DNA of 64,000 nucleotides, from contig JBBIIK010000004.1 of NCBI GenBank assembly GCA_037446555.1, positions 124,001 through 188,000 on the forward strand, given 5' to 3'. Positions 1 to 8,052 of this stretch are shown piece by piece. Both the position numbers and the translations under genes were made by a program. The notes below the pieces were generated by a model. It made no database searches, was not told where the DNA came from, and saw only the letters and a list, made by a program, of their open reading frames with translations. Every line of letters begins with the position of its first letter. Within the stretch, counting starts at the first letter, position 1. The stretch comes from JANWVO01 sp037446555. Lineage in GTDB: Bacteria; Acidobacteriota; Terriglobia; Bryobacterales; Bryobacteraceae.

Positions 1-1003
1 GCGTGTAACGCCGCGCAAACCGCTCCACCAGCCGCTCCGTCTCCGCCTTCCGGCTGCCGGACTCCTCCAGCATCCGCAACGTGCGTTGCAGCCGCGTGTC
101 TTTCGCCGCCCGCCGCACCTCCACTACCAGATCGCCGTCCTCGTTCAGCGTTCCTGCAAACACTTCGTCCCCCGCCCGCTTCTCCACCGCCACCGATTCT
201 CCCGTCAGCGGGGACTGGTCCACATAGGAGACGCCCTCCAACACGACTCCGTCGCACGGCACCCGCTCGCCCGGCTTCACGCGCACCTGCGCCCCCGGTT
301 CGAGCGACGCCGCCTCCACGCGGTGCTCATGATCCCCGTGCACCAGCCAAGCCTGCGCCGGCATCCACTCCAGCAAACGCGCCACCGAACGCCGCGCCCT
401 TTCCAGGCTCATTGCCTCCAGCCTTCCAGCCAGCCCGAACAAGAACGCCAGCGTTGCCCCCTCCGCCCACTCCCCCAACCCTGCTGCCCCCGTCATCGAA
501 ACCGCGACGAGCAGGTTCATGTCCGCGCGCAGGTGGCGAAGTGCCGCCCACGCTTTCCTCCAGAACAGCAGCGCCCCCGCCGCCATGGACGCGGCGTACA
601 TCGCTACCGCCACGCCCGGCGTCGCGTGGTGGTGCTCTCCTCCCGCGTGCGAATGCGCCAGCAGCGCCTCCAGCGCGCCTTCTCCCCGCCAGACTTGCGC
701 CGCCATCCCGCCGGCGACCAACACCCCGCACATCCACAATGCCGCACGCTCCCACTGCCGCCTTCCTCCCTTCCCGCCGCGCTCCTCCTTCCAGCGCTCG
801 CAGCACATTCCGGCGCTCTTTACCGCCGCCCCGATCTCGCTCTCGCTCGTCAGCTCCGGTGCGTACTCCACCTCCATCCGCCCGCGCGCCACGTCGAAGT
901 GCAGTTCCCGCACCCCCTTCACGCGGCTCAGGCGCGCGCGCAGCAGCGACACCTCTTCGCCGCAATCCATTCCATGCACGCGAAGCTGAATCCGTTGATT
1001 AAT
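1..1003 (-). CDS. Heavy-metal translocating P-type ATPase (P1B), 3' part outside window
   Basis: Exports a soft metal ion (probably Zn/Cd/Co type) across the inner membrane at the cost of ATP. About 334 residues are visible: an N-terminal HMA domain with the motif GMDCGEEV near residue 11 (the MDC-EEV variant, not classic GMTCxxC), an HHH-containing segment among hydrophobic helices, and the actuator-domain TGES loop near residue 268. The phosphorylation and nucleotide-binding domains lie beyond base 1. An in-frame stop is immediately upstream, so the only start that keeps the first HMA strand is an ATT at 1003, seven bases after a strong GAGGAGG; GTG at 979 is the alternative. It diverges from the His-rich gene at 1069. 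Family confident; metal specificity inferred. Confidence 0.88.
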   Translation of the reverse strand, partial: MNQRIQLRVHGMDCGEEVSLLRARLSRVKGVRELHFDVARGRMEVEYAPELTSESEIGAAVKSAGMCCERWKEERGGKGGRRQWERAALWMCGVLVAGGMAAQVWRGEGALEALLAHSHAGGEHHHATPGVAVAMYAASMAAGALLFWRKAWAALRHLRADMNLLVAVSMTGAAGLGEWAEGATLAFLFGLAGRLEAMSLERARRSVARLLEWMPAQAWLVHGDHEHRVEAASLEPGAQVRVKPGERVPCDGVVLEGVSYVDQSPLTGESVAVEKRAGDEVFAGTLNEDGDLVVEVRRAAKDTRLQRTLRMLEESGSRKAETERLVERFARRYT

Positions 1004-1068
1004 GAGAACGCCTCCTCAAATACATTGTAGCCTTTCGCCCCTTTTTGGGATATCACAGATGTTTGGCC

Positions 1069-1434
1069 ATGCCGCACCACCGCATTCATCCTCAGCACTC
1101 CCACGTCCATGGCGAAGGCTGCGGGCATCCTGCCATTCGCCACGGCGAACACGTGGACTACCTCCACGACGGCTGCCTTCACACGATGCACGGGGATCAC
1201 TTTGACGAATGCTCGCTCGAGGTCTCCGACCGCAACCCGGACGTATGCACCCCCGCGCACGACTGCGGAGAACACGAGCCCGGCCATGTGCACGGGCCCG
1301 GCTGTGGCCACCCCGCAGTGCCGCACGGTGACCATACCGACTACCTTGTCAGCGGCCACCTCCACCACCCCCATGGCGGCCATTGCGACGATCACGGCCC
1401 AGTCGAGATCGTCGGCAACAATTCGCGCCCGTAA
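1069..1434 (+). CDS. His/Cys-rich metal-binding protein with a duplicated repeat unit
   Basis: A soluble protein of 121 residues with 26 His and 7 Cys. A unit of about 24 residues occurs twice, beginning at residues 12 and 73; each runs HVHG-x-GCGHPA, then HG(E/D)H-x-DYL. No signal peptide or membrane segment is seen. It probably buffers or chaperones a transition metal, most likely zinc, for the divergent P1B ATPase whose start is 66 bp away; this role is inferred from composition and position. ATG at 1069 is preferred to an upstream TTG at 1045. The spacer contains the small dyad TACATTGTA at 1021-1029, a possible operator. Confidence 0.75.
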   Translation: MPHHRIHPQHSHVHGEGCGHPAIRHGEHVDYLHDGCLHTMHGDHFDECSLEVSDRNPDVCTPAHDCGEHEPGHVHGPGCGHPAVPHGDHTDYLVSGHLHHPHGGHCDDHGPVEIVGNNSRP

Positions 1435-1446
1435 CCGGAATCGCGG

Positions 1447-2016
1447 ATGTCCAGCGACTGGCAGCCACGGCGCACGCCCCGGTTCGGAATCGCGCTGATT
1501 CCGCCACGGCACGCCCCCGCAGAGACGGATGCGATCCTCCAGCTAGCGGGCCCGCCGTCCGCCGGCCCGAGCCATCATGGCGCCGGGAGTTCCACAAACC
1601 ACCTGGCCGTATCCTCCTCCGGCGGGTGGACCGCTGTGGCCGCGTCGGCTTCGGTGCCCGTCTCGATCGCCGTCGTCGCCAGCCATTCAGAGCAACTGTG
1701 GCCAGAAAAATGGCTGCACCCGAACGAGCGCCTGCACATCGCGCGTCTCTTGCCGCCCTCCCGCCGCGAATCGCTCGCCGTCCTCACCGCCGCGCGCCGC
1801 GCCCTCGCCGGCGCTTGGCACATGCCCGAGCCCGCCTTGGCCCGGTTCGATCTCTCGCCCCTGCTCGATGGCGTGCAATCGCTCCGCCTTGGCGACTGGA
1901 CTGTGCAGCGCGTTCCCGCCCCGTCCGGAATTCACGCCGCCGTCGCCGCGCCCGGTGCCGGATGGACCTATTCGCTTCTGCAGCAGCAGATGGTTTCCGT
2001 TTCCCTGCAAACCTGA
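1447..2016 (+). CDS. Putative degenerate 4'-phosphopantetheinyl transferase-like protein
   Basis: A 189-residue protein with strong third-position GC bias, so it is probably real. The order of segments recalls a PPTase: a central LAVSSSGGW-x-AVA stretch (compare the HSGGWAAVA region of Sfp/EntD types), then LWPEKWLHPNERLHI, a helical AARRALA stretch, and a C-terminal DWTVQRVPAPSGIHAAVA segment. The Mg-binding VD(I/V)E motif is replaced by VSIAVVA, and the W-x-x-KE motif is absent, so transferase activity is doubtful. It starts 13 bp after the His-rich gene. The resemblance is from reading only; it may simply be an unrelated hypothetical protein. Confidence 0.5.
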   Translation: MSSDWQPRRTPRFGIALIPPRHAPAETDAILQLAGPPSAGPSHHGAGSSTNHLAVSSSGGWTAVAASASVPVSIAVVASHSEQLWPEKWLHPNERLHIARLLPPSRRESLAVLTAARRALAGAWHMPEPALARFDLSPLLDGVQSLRLGDWTVQRVPAPSGIHAAVAAPGAGWTYSLLQQQMVSVSLQT

Positions 2017-2160
2017 GTCCACCCCTTTACTTTTCGATTTCGGAGTGCTATCGGGTATCGTCCGTCCTTTACGGCGGTGCGGGCGCGCCGCCGGGCAATG
2101 CTCGACTCACGCCGCATCTCCGAGTCATCAACGTCGGAACCGGCAGCGGAGGGGCATCCC

Positions 2161-2448
2161 ATGCTGACCTATGTCACCTTGATGCGTTACACCCGTCAGG
2201 GCATGGAGGGCATTGATCAGGCTCTGGAGCGTTTCCAGGCGACCCGGGAAAAGATGCGCTCCCTCGGCGGGGAACTGGTTTGTCTCTACCTGACCCAGGG
2301 GCAGTACGATCTCGTCGCAGTCTCGAAGTGGCCCGACGAGTACACGGGAATGCGCTTCCTTCTCGAGCTCGGCAAAGCGGGGAACGTCCGCTCGGAGACG
2401 TTCCGCGCCTTCGACGAAGCCGAGATCGCCAAGATCCTCGGCAGGTAG
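2161..2448 (+). CDS. GYD domain protein
   Basis: A small cytosolic protein of 95 residues with the GYD fold (alpha/beta ferredoxin-like): it opens with MLTYVTLMRYT and carries the GQYDLVAVSKWPD core at about residues 46-58. Family members are common in bacteria and have no established reaction. ATG at 2161 is chosen because GGAGGGG lies just upstream; further upstream the frame is arginine-rich read-through. It converges on tyrA with only 4 bp between the stops. Confidence 0.8.
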   Translation: MLTYVTLMRYTRQGMEGIDQALERFQATREKMRSLGGELVCLYLTQGQYDLVAVSKWPDEYTGMRFLLELGKAGNVRSETFRAFDEAEIAKILGR

Positions 2449-2452
2449 CGCG

Positions 2453-3292
2453 CTAGCTGCTGCGCCCCGCGCGAAGCCTGCGTGCGAATTCCGCACCGCG
2501 CCGGAAGTCTTCTTCCGGCAGACCGCGCTCCAGGTGTGTCCTGACCGTCCTCAGCCTCTCCTCGAACATTCCGAGCGCCCGAACAATCTCGTCCCGGTTT
2601 GTTTCCAGAATGTCCCGCCAGATGTCCCAGCCGCTCAATGCGAGCCGGGTCATGTCCAGCAGCCCGGGGCCGGCCGCCTCCGTCACGCCCTCGCTGCCCT
2701 CGAGCGAAGACGCCAGCGCCGTGGAAACCATCTGCGGCAGGTGCGAGCTGAGCGCCACGGTGCGGTCATGTTCCTCAGCGGTCATCACCCGCGGCCTGGC
2801 GCCGATCTGCTCCAGCCAGCCCACGAACTCCCGCGCCGCCGGCGTCTGCATCTCTTGGCGGCTTCCCGGCGTCAACAGATACGGCCGTCCGCGGAACAGA
2901 TCCGCGTCCGCTTCCTCCACGCCCCGCCTCTCCTTGCCAGCCATCGGGTGCCCGCCCAGGAACTGCGCCCCGCGCAACCCGCGCCCTGCCGCGCAGATTC
3001 GCCGCTTGGTGCTGCCCGCGTCGGTCACCAGCGCGCCCGATCGCAGCTGCCCGTTCACCCGCGGCAGCGTCTCCAGGATGGCGCGGATCGGACCGGCCAG
3101 ATAGACGAGATCCGCCCGGGGGGCAGCTTCCTCCAGTGTTGCGCCCTCGTCAATCGCGCCCCGCTCCAGCGCCTTCCGGATCGTCGCCGGGGAACTTACG
3201 CCCATGATGCGCCCGCGGAAGCCCGCGCGTTTCAGCGCCAGGCCGAACGAGCCGCCGATCAGCCCCACCCCGGCGATGACCACCGTTTCCAT
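2453..3292 (-). CDS. tyrA: Prephenate/arogenate dehydrogenase
   Basis: Catalyses NAD(P)-dependent oxidative decarboxylation of prephenate (or arogenate) towards tyrosine. The 279-residue protein has an N-terminal Rossmann fold with GVGLIGGS at residues 8-15, the GGHPMAGKE substrate motif and a helical C-terminal domain with ALSSHLPQM. There is no ACT domain or fused chorismate mutase, so it is the short monofunctional form. It is the last gene of the trp/tyr operon, starting 7 bp after the DAHP synthase-like gene. Whether prephenate or arogenate is used cannot be read here. Confidence 0.92.
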   Translation of the reverse strand: METVVIAGVGLIGGSFGLALKRAGFRGRIMGVSSPATIRKALERGAIDEGATLEEAAPRADLVYLAGPIRAILETLPRVNGQLRSGALVTDAGSTKRRICAAGRGLRGAQFLGGHPMAGKERRGVEEADADLFRGRPYLLTPGSRQEMQTPAAREFVGWLEQIGARPRVMTAEEHDRTVALSSHLPQMVSTALASSLEGSEGVTEAAGPGLLDMTRLALSGWDIWRDILETNRDEIVRALGMFEERLRTVRTHLERGLPEEDFRRGAEFARRLRAGRSS

Positions 3293-3299
3293 GATCCGC

Positions 3300-4328
3300 T
3301 CAGAAGCTCCTTCCCATCGCTACCGCCAGCGCCTTCAGCAGCCTTGCCAGCTCCAGCAGCTGCGCAGGCTCCAGCGACTGCGCCCCCTCCGCCAGCACCT
3401 TCGACGGATCGGGATGCACGTCCACCAGCACTCCGTCCGCGCCCGCCGCCACCGCCGCCGCCGCCAGCGGCAGCGCCAGGTCGCGCCGCCCCGCCGCTCG
3501 GCACGGGTCGGCCAGCACGGGCAGGTGCGAGAGCTTGTGCAGCACCGGGATCGCCGTCACGTCCAGCGTGTTCTTTGTGTAGGAGCCATAGGTGCGCACG
3601 CCGCGCTCGCAAAGCATTACGGCTTCGTTCCCGCCCTCCAGGATCATGTCGGCCGATACCAGCAGCTCCTGTACCGTCGCTGCCGCCCCGCGCTTCAGCA
3701 GTACGGGCTTCCTCGCCCGCCCCGCCGCGCGCAGCAGGGGAAAGTTCTGCATGTTTCGCGAGCCCACCAGCAGAATGTCGGCGTGCTCTTCCACCAGCGC
3801 GACATGTCCCGCTTCCGCTACTTCGCCGGCCAGAAACATCCCGAATGTGTCCGCCGCCCGGCGCATCAGCCGCAGCGATTCTGCGTCCGGCGCTGCCGCG
3901 CTCATCGGTGACAAGTGCGCCCGCGGCCCCCCTGCCCGGAACAGCTTCGCTCCTCCGCGCGCTGCCAGCTCAGCGCACCGGAACAGTTGCTCTTCGCCCT
4001 CCACGCTCCCCGGCCCCGCCATCATCACCACCCGGCTGCCCCCGATCTCCACCTCCCCCGCCCTCGCGCTCGCCAGCCGGATCACTGTCTTGTCAGGCTT
4101 CGCTGCCCGTCCCGCCTGCCGGTACGGCGTCATCACGCGGTGGCACTCCATCACGCCCGGCATCACCTTGAATTCATCCGGGTCCACCAGCTCCGACGGC
4201 CCCACAGCACCCAGCACCGTGTGCACCTCGCCGGTGGATCGATGCACGTTGAAGTCCAGCCCGATGAGCTTCTCGATCACGGCCTCGATCTGCTCTTCCG
4301 TCGCGCCCTTCTCCATGATGATGATCAT
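3300..4328 (-). CDS. DAHP synthase homologue lacking catalytic residues (probable pseudoenzyme)
   Basis: Homologous over its full 342 residues to type I-beta (KDO8PS-like) DAHP synthases such as Thermotoga TM0343: an N-terminal ferredoxin-like regulatory domain (1 to about 75), then a TIM barrel retaining SRNMQN, LLKRG and GRRDL. The metal ligands are all changed: Cys of GPCS is Gly107, His of DPSH is Arg277, the Glu before VHP is Asp303, and the last Asp is Glu314. The substrate motif KPRTSPYSFQG reads RAHLSPMSAAA (136-146). The frame is intact and it overlaps aroQ by 4 bp (ATGA), so it is presumably made. DAHP synthesis looks unlikely; a regulatory partner of chorismate mutase or of a true DAHP synthase elsewhere is a possibility. 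Automated annotation would call it aroF. Confidence 0.85.
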   Translation of the reverse strand: MIIIMEKGATEEQIEAVIEKLIGLDFNVHRSTGEVHTVLGAVGPSELVDPDEFKVMPGVMECHRVMTPYRQAGRAAKPDKTVIRLASARAGEVEIGGSRVVMMAGPGSVEGEEQLFRCAELAARGGAKLFRAGGPRAHLSPMSAAAPDAESLRLMRRAADTFGMFLAGEVAEAGHVALVEEHADILLVGSRNMQNFPLLRAAGRARKPVLLKRGAAATVQELLVSADMILEGGNEAVMLCERGVRTYGSYTKNTLDVTAIPVLHKLSHLPVLADPCRAAGRRDLALPLAAAAVAAGADGVLVDVHPDPSKVLAEGAQSLEPAQLLELARLLKALAVAMGRSF

Positions 4329-4651
4329 CGTTCCTGCTCCTTGCGCAGCCGCTCCCGCTGCAACAGACGCATTTCGTCGATGATGCGCTCGAACAACCGC
4401 CGCACCGCGCTCTCCGAGAGCGGCCCCCAGTTGTTCGACGTCACGTTGCGGAACACCTCCTCTTCCCGCTTCGGCTCGTAGACGGGCAGCGACGCCGCCT
4501 TCTTCACGTCCCCGATTTGCGCCGCCACCAGCGCCCTCCGGTTCAGCATTTCGAGGATCTGCAAGTCCAGCGCGTCGATCTGCTTCCGCAGCTCGTCCAG
4601 CGCCGCCTGCGCCTCCTCCGCTGTCAAATGGTTCCGCTCAGCTCCCTGCAC
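4325..4651 (-). CDS. aroQ: Chorismate mutase, AroQ type
   Basis: Converts chorismate to prephenate. The protein of about 108 residues is all-helical, with the AroQ pattern ELRKQID, then ILEMLNRRA, VKK and a PKREEEV segment, and a last helix IIDEMRLLQRERL; this is the length of a free-standing AroQ domain. The GTG at 4651 overlaps trpA by 28 bp; a TTG at 4627 would give the 4-bp TTGA overlap seen elsewhere in this operon and still keeps the domain. It lies directly before the degenerate DAHP synthase and tyrA, so the operon covers chorismate to prephenate to tyrosine. Confidence 0.88.
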   Translation of the reverse strand: MQGAERNHLTAEEAQAALDELRKQIDALDLQILEMLNRRALVAAQIGDVKKAASLPVYEPKREEEVFRNVTSNNWGPLSESAVRRLFERIIDEMRLLQRERLRKEQER

Positions 4652-5430
4652 AGCCTTTCGAGCCTCGCTTCCAGTTCTTCGTCCGCACTCTCGTTCACCA
4701 CGCGCATCACGGCGCTGCCCACGACCGCGCCGTCAGCATAGCGCCCCACCTCCTCCACATGCGTCCGCTTCGAGATGCCGAACCCCACCGCCAGCGGCAA
4801 CGCCGTGCGCGCCCGAAGCCTCCGCGCCAGCTCCCCGACGCCTCCGCTCACCGTCTCGCGTGTCCCCGTCACGCCCGTGCGCGAAACCACGTAGACAAAC
4901 CCGCTCGAATACCGAGCCGCCAGATCCAGCCTGCGGTCGGTGCTCGTCGGCGCAGCCAGGAAGATCCGGTCCAACCCGTGCCGTTGCATCGACTCCACGG
5001 GCGCCTCCGCCTCTTCCACGCTCAAGTCGGTAATCAGGACTCCGTCGACTCCTGCCTCCCGCGCGTCCCGGCACAGCTTGTCAAACCCATAACGCAGCAG
5101 CGGGTTCAGGTAGCTGAACAGCACCACCGCCATCTCGCTGCGCCGCCGGATCCCGGCGGCAATTTCGAGCACCCGCTCCACCGTCGTGCCCGCCTTTAAC
5201 GCCCGGTCGGAAGCCTCCTGAATCACTGGTCCGTCGGCGATCGGGTCCGAGAAGGGCACGCCCATCTCGAGGATGTCCGCGCCTCCGCGCTCCAGCGCCA
5301 GCGCCAGAGCGGGCGTCCGCTCCGGCCGGGGGGCGCCCGACGTCAGGTATGCGATCAGCGCCGGCCGCCCGGCTGCCCGAGCCTCCGCGAACTTTCTCGA
5401 TATTCGTTCACTCGGTTCCATTGGCCGCAT
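4624..5430 (-). CDS. trpA: Tryptophan synthase alpha subunit
   Basis: Cleaves indole-3-glycerol phosphate to indole and glyceraldehyde-3-phosphate, passing indole to TrpB. The 268-residue TIM barrel has the catalytic Glu and Asp in LEMGVPFSDPIADGP near residues 55-69, and the phosphate-binding GFGIS segment near 220. ATG at 5430 or 5421 would both sit inside the end of trpB, as expected for translational coupling in the alpha-beta complex. Complete and of normal length. Confidence 0.95.
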   Translation of the reverse strand: MRPMEPSERISRKFAEARAAGRPALIAYLTSGAPRPERTPALALALERGGADILEMGVPFSDPIADGPVIQEASDRALKAGTTVERVLEIAAGIRRRSEMAVVLFSYLNPLLRYGFDKLCRDAREAGVDGVLITDLSVEEAEAPVESMQRHGLDRIFLAAPTSTDRRLDLAARYSSGFVYVVSRTGVTGTRETVSGGVGELARRLRARTALPLAVGFGISKRTHVEEVGRYADGAVVGSAVMRVVNESADEELEARLERLCRELSGTI

Positions 5431-6625
5431 CCAGTTCCGGGAAATTCTCCCGGTAAATATCGGTATCTTTATCGCCGCGCCCGGACAAATTCACCACGAA
5501 AACCGCGCCTTTCGCCTCCGGCGCCCGGCGGATCGCCTCCGCCACCGCGTGCGCGCTTTCCAGCGCCGGAATGATACCCTCGGTCCGGGCCAGCCGCCGC
5601 GCCGCCTCCAGCGCCTCCCGGTCGGATGCCGCCACATACTCCGCGCGGCCCTGATCATGCAGCCACGCGTGCTCCGGTCCCACCAGCGCGTAATCGAGCC
5701 CCGCCGACACCGAGTGCGTCAGCAGCACCTGCCCGTCCGCGTCCTGCAGCAGATAGCTGTAGGCGCCCTGCAAGACGCCCGGCGATCCGCCGGCGAAACG
5801 GGCCGCGTGTTCGCCCGGCTCGAGCCGCCGCCCGCCCGCCTCCACGCCGATCAATTGCACTCGTTCATCCGGAACGAATGCGGAGAAAATCCCGATCGCA
5901 TTCGACCCGCCGCCCACGCACGCGATCACAGCATCCGGCAGCCGCCCGGCGCGCTCCAGGATCTGCCGCCGCGCCTCCTCGCCCGTCACGCGGTGAAACT
6001 CCCTCACCATCAGCGGATAGGGATGCGCGCCCAGCGCGGAGCCGAGCAGATAATGGGTCGTTTCGACGTTGGTCACCCAGTCCCGCATCGCCTCGCTCAC
6101 CGCGTCCTTCAGCGTGCGGCTCCCCGTTTTCACCCCCACCACTTTCGCCCCCAGCAGCCGCATGCGGAACACGTTGAGCCGCTGCCTCCGCATGTCCTCC
6201 TCGCCCATGTACACGACGCACTCCATGCCGAACAGCGCGCAAACGCTCGCCGTCGCCACGCCGTGCTGCCCCGCGCCCGTCTCGGCGATGAGCCGCTTCT
6301 TCCCCATCCGCCGCGCTAGCAGAATCTGTCCCAGGCAATTGTTGATCTTGTGCGCACCGGTGTGAAGCAGGTCCTCGCGCTTCAGGAAGATCCGCGCCCC
6401 GCCCAGCTCCGCGCCCAGCCGCCGCGCCTCGTACAGCGGCGTCGGACGCCCCGCGTAATTTTCCAGCAGCTCTTTCAACTCCGTCTGAAACGCTTCGTCC
6501 CGTTGCGCTTCGTCGAACGCCTGCTCAAGCTCTTCGAGCGGCGCCATCAGCGTCTCGGGCACGTAGCGCCCGCCATATGGTCCGAAATGGCCCCGCTCGT
6601 CCGGTCCCTGCATCGCCTGTTTCAT
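5408..6625 (-). CDS. trpB: Tryptophan synthase beta subunit
   Basis: PLP enzyme joining indole and serine to make tryptophan. 405 residues, beginning MKQAMQGPDERGHFGPYGG; the PLP lysine is in HTGAHKINN and the glycine-rich phosphate cup is VGGGSNAIG. It is the TrpB1 type that pairs with TrpA. The start ATG at 6625 overlaps trpF by 4 bp and the stop overlaps trpA. No anomaly. Confidence 0.96.
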   Translation of the reverse strand: MKQAMQGPDERGHFGPYGGRYVPETLMAPLEELEQAFDEAQRDEAFQTELKELLENYAGRPTPLYEARRLGAELGGARIFLKREDLLHTGAHKINNCLGQILLARRMGKKRLIAETGAGQHGVATASVCALFGMECVVYMGEEDMRRQRLNVFRMRLLGAKVVGVKTGSRTLKDAVSEAMRDWVTNVETTHYLLGSALGAHPYPLMVREFHRVTGEEARRQILERAGRLPDAVIACVGGGSNAIGIFSAFVPDERVQLIGVEAGGRRLEPGEHAARFAGGSPGVLQGAYSYLLQDADGQVLLTHSVSAGLDYALVGPEHAWLHDQGRAEYVAASDREALEAARRLARTEGIIPALESAHAVAEAIRRAPEAKGAVFVVNLSGRGDKDTDIYRENFPELDAANGTE

Positions 6626-7218
6626 CCCTCTTCCATCTCCCGCACCGCGCGAACGAGAGCCCGCACTTTGGCGGGGTCTTTCCGGCCCGGCGCGCTTTCC
6701 AGCCTTGAACACGCGTCCACGCCCCACGGCCGCGCGGCGCGGATCGCTTCCTTCACATTGTCCGGCCCCAGCCCCCCTGCCAGCACGATCCTTCCAGGCA
6801 AGCCCGCCGCCAGCGCCCAGTCGAACGTTCTTCCGGTGCCGCCGCGCTGCGCTCCGGCGGGAGCGTCCAGCAAGAACGCTTCGGCCTCGATTTGTTCGAT
6901 CTCCCGTGCGACTCCCTCCCGCGCCTCCAGCGCCTTCCACCACCGGAGCCGCGGCGTTCCGCAGTCTCCATGCAATTGCGCCACCTCGATGCCCGCAGCG
7001 GCCGCGGTTTCCTCGATCCGTTCCGCCGGCTCGTCGACGAACACGCCCACGGCAAGCACGTTGCCCGGAATCCTCTCGATGATCCGCGCTGCCCGCTCCG
7101 GCTCGATGTAGCGCGGGCTGCGCGGCCAGAAGTTGAACCCCAGCGCGCCGGCGCCGGCGTCGCAGGCCGCCAGCGCGTCTTCCAGCGCCGTGATGCCGCA
7201 GATCTTCACCAGCGTCAC
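6622..7218 (-). CDS. trpF: Phosphoribosylanthranilate isomerase
   Basis: Amadori rearrangement of phosphoribosylanthranilate to CdRP. 198 residues, a TIM barrel with the N-terminal catalytic cysteine in VKICGIT (residues 4-10), GFNFWPRSPRYI, the general-acid Asp in LAGGLGPDNV and the closing WGVDACSRLE segment. Overlaps trpC and trpB by 4 bp at each end. Confidence 0.95.
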   Translation of the reverse strand: MTLVKICGITALEDALAACDAGAGALGFNFWPRSPRYIEPERAARIIERIPGNVLAVGVFVDEPAERIEETAAAAGIEVAQLHGDCGTPRLRWWKALEAREGVAREIEQIEAEAFLLDAPAGAQRGGTGRTFDWALAAGLPGRIVLAGGLGPDNVKEAIRAARPWGVDACSRLESAPGRKDPAKVRALVRAVREMEEG

Positions 7219-8003
7219 GCGCCTCGCAACTCCTCGATCGCCCGCTTCGGATCGCCGCTTTTCATCAAGTGCTCGCCCACCAGAAACGCCTGGTATCCGG
7301 CGGCCATCAGCCGCTCCACGTCGGCGCGCCCGGCAATGCCGCTTTCGGCCACGCGCACGGCCCCGCGCGGAATCCGCGGCGCGAGGCGCTCCGACGTTTC
7401 CAGCGACACCTCGAACGTCCGCAGGTTTCGGTTGTTCACGCCAATCAGCGACGCCCCCGCCTCCAGCGCCTTGTCCAGATCCGCCTCGTCGTGCACCTCG
7501 ACCAGCGCTGCCATCCCGTAGCGCTCCGCCGCCACGCGGAACTGCTCGATCTGCTTCGCCGTCAGGATCGCCGCGATCAACAGCACCGCGTCGGCGCCCG
7601 ACGCCGCGGCTTCCACCACGTCGATCTCATCGATCGTGAAATCCTTGCGCAGCACCGGCAGCGGAACGGTGGCCCGCGCCGTCTTCAGGTGCCCCAGCGA
7701 GCCCTGGAAATAGTCCCGGTCCGTCAGCACTGACAGGGCCGCCGCGCCTCCGGCGAAGTACGCCCGCGCCTGCGCTCCGGGGTTGAAGTCCTCGCACAGC
7801 AAGCCCCGGCTCGGGCTGGCCTTCTTGATCTCGGCGATGATCGCCGGGACGCGGCGCACGAGCGCCGCGCGAAAATCGCGCCTCTGGCTCTTCTGAAGCG
7901 CCGCCGTCATCTCCAGGCTGCGCCTCTGCTCCAGCTTCTCCGCGGCTTCCGCCTTCTTGGTTTCGACAATACGGGCGAGGATATCGGGAAGCGTCTCGTC
8001 CAT
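7215..8003 (-). CDS. trpC: Indole-3-glycerol phosphate synthase
   Basis: Ring-closing decarboxylation of CdRP to indole-3-glycerol phosphate. 262 residues with the expected IAEIKKASPSRG motif, VLRKDF (catalytic Lys), VEVHDEADL, NNRNL and VAESGI. First gene of the trp/tyr run; no trpE, trpG or trpD is in the window. It starts 49 bp after the stop of the Gfo/Idh gene on the same strand; a TAATGT hexamer upstream may be its own promoter. Confidence 0.95.
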   Translation of the reverse strand: MDETLPDILARIVETKKAEAAEKLEQRRSLEMTAALQKSQRRDFRAALVRRVPAIIAEIKKASPSRGLLCEDFNPGAQARAYFAGGAAALSVLTDRDYFQGSLGHLKTARATVPLPVLRKDFTIDEIDVVEAAASGADAVLLIAAILTAKQIEQFRVAAERYGMAALVEVHDEADLDKALEAGASLIGVNNRNLRTFEVSLETSERLAPRIPRGAVRVAESGIAGRADVERLMAAGYQAFLVGEHLMKSGDPKRAIEELRGA

Positions 8004-8052
8004 CTGGGGAATCTTTCACATTACCAGATCCGTTCCGCTGCCCGCCGTTTTG

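Noticed and set aside
327..965. Long open frames on both strands across the ATPase gene
   Set aside because: They are high-GC shadows; only the frame with HMA and TGES motifs encodes a recognisable protein.
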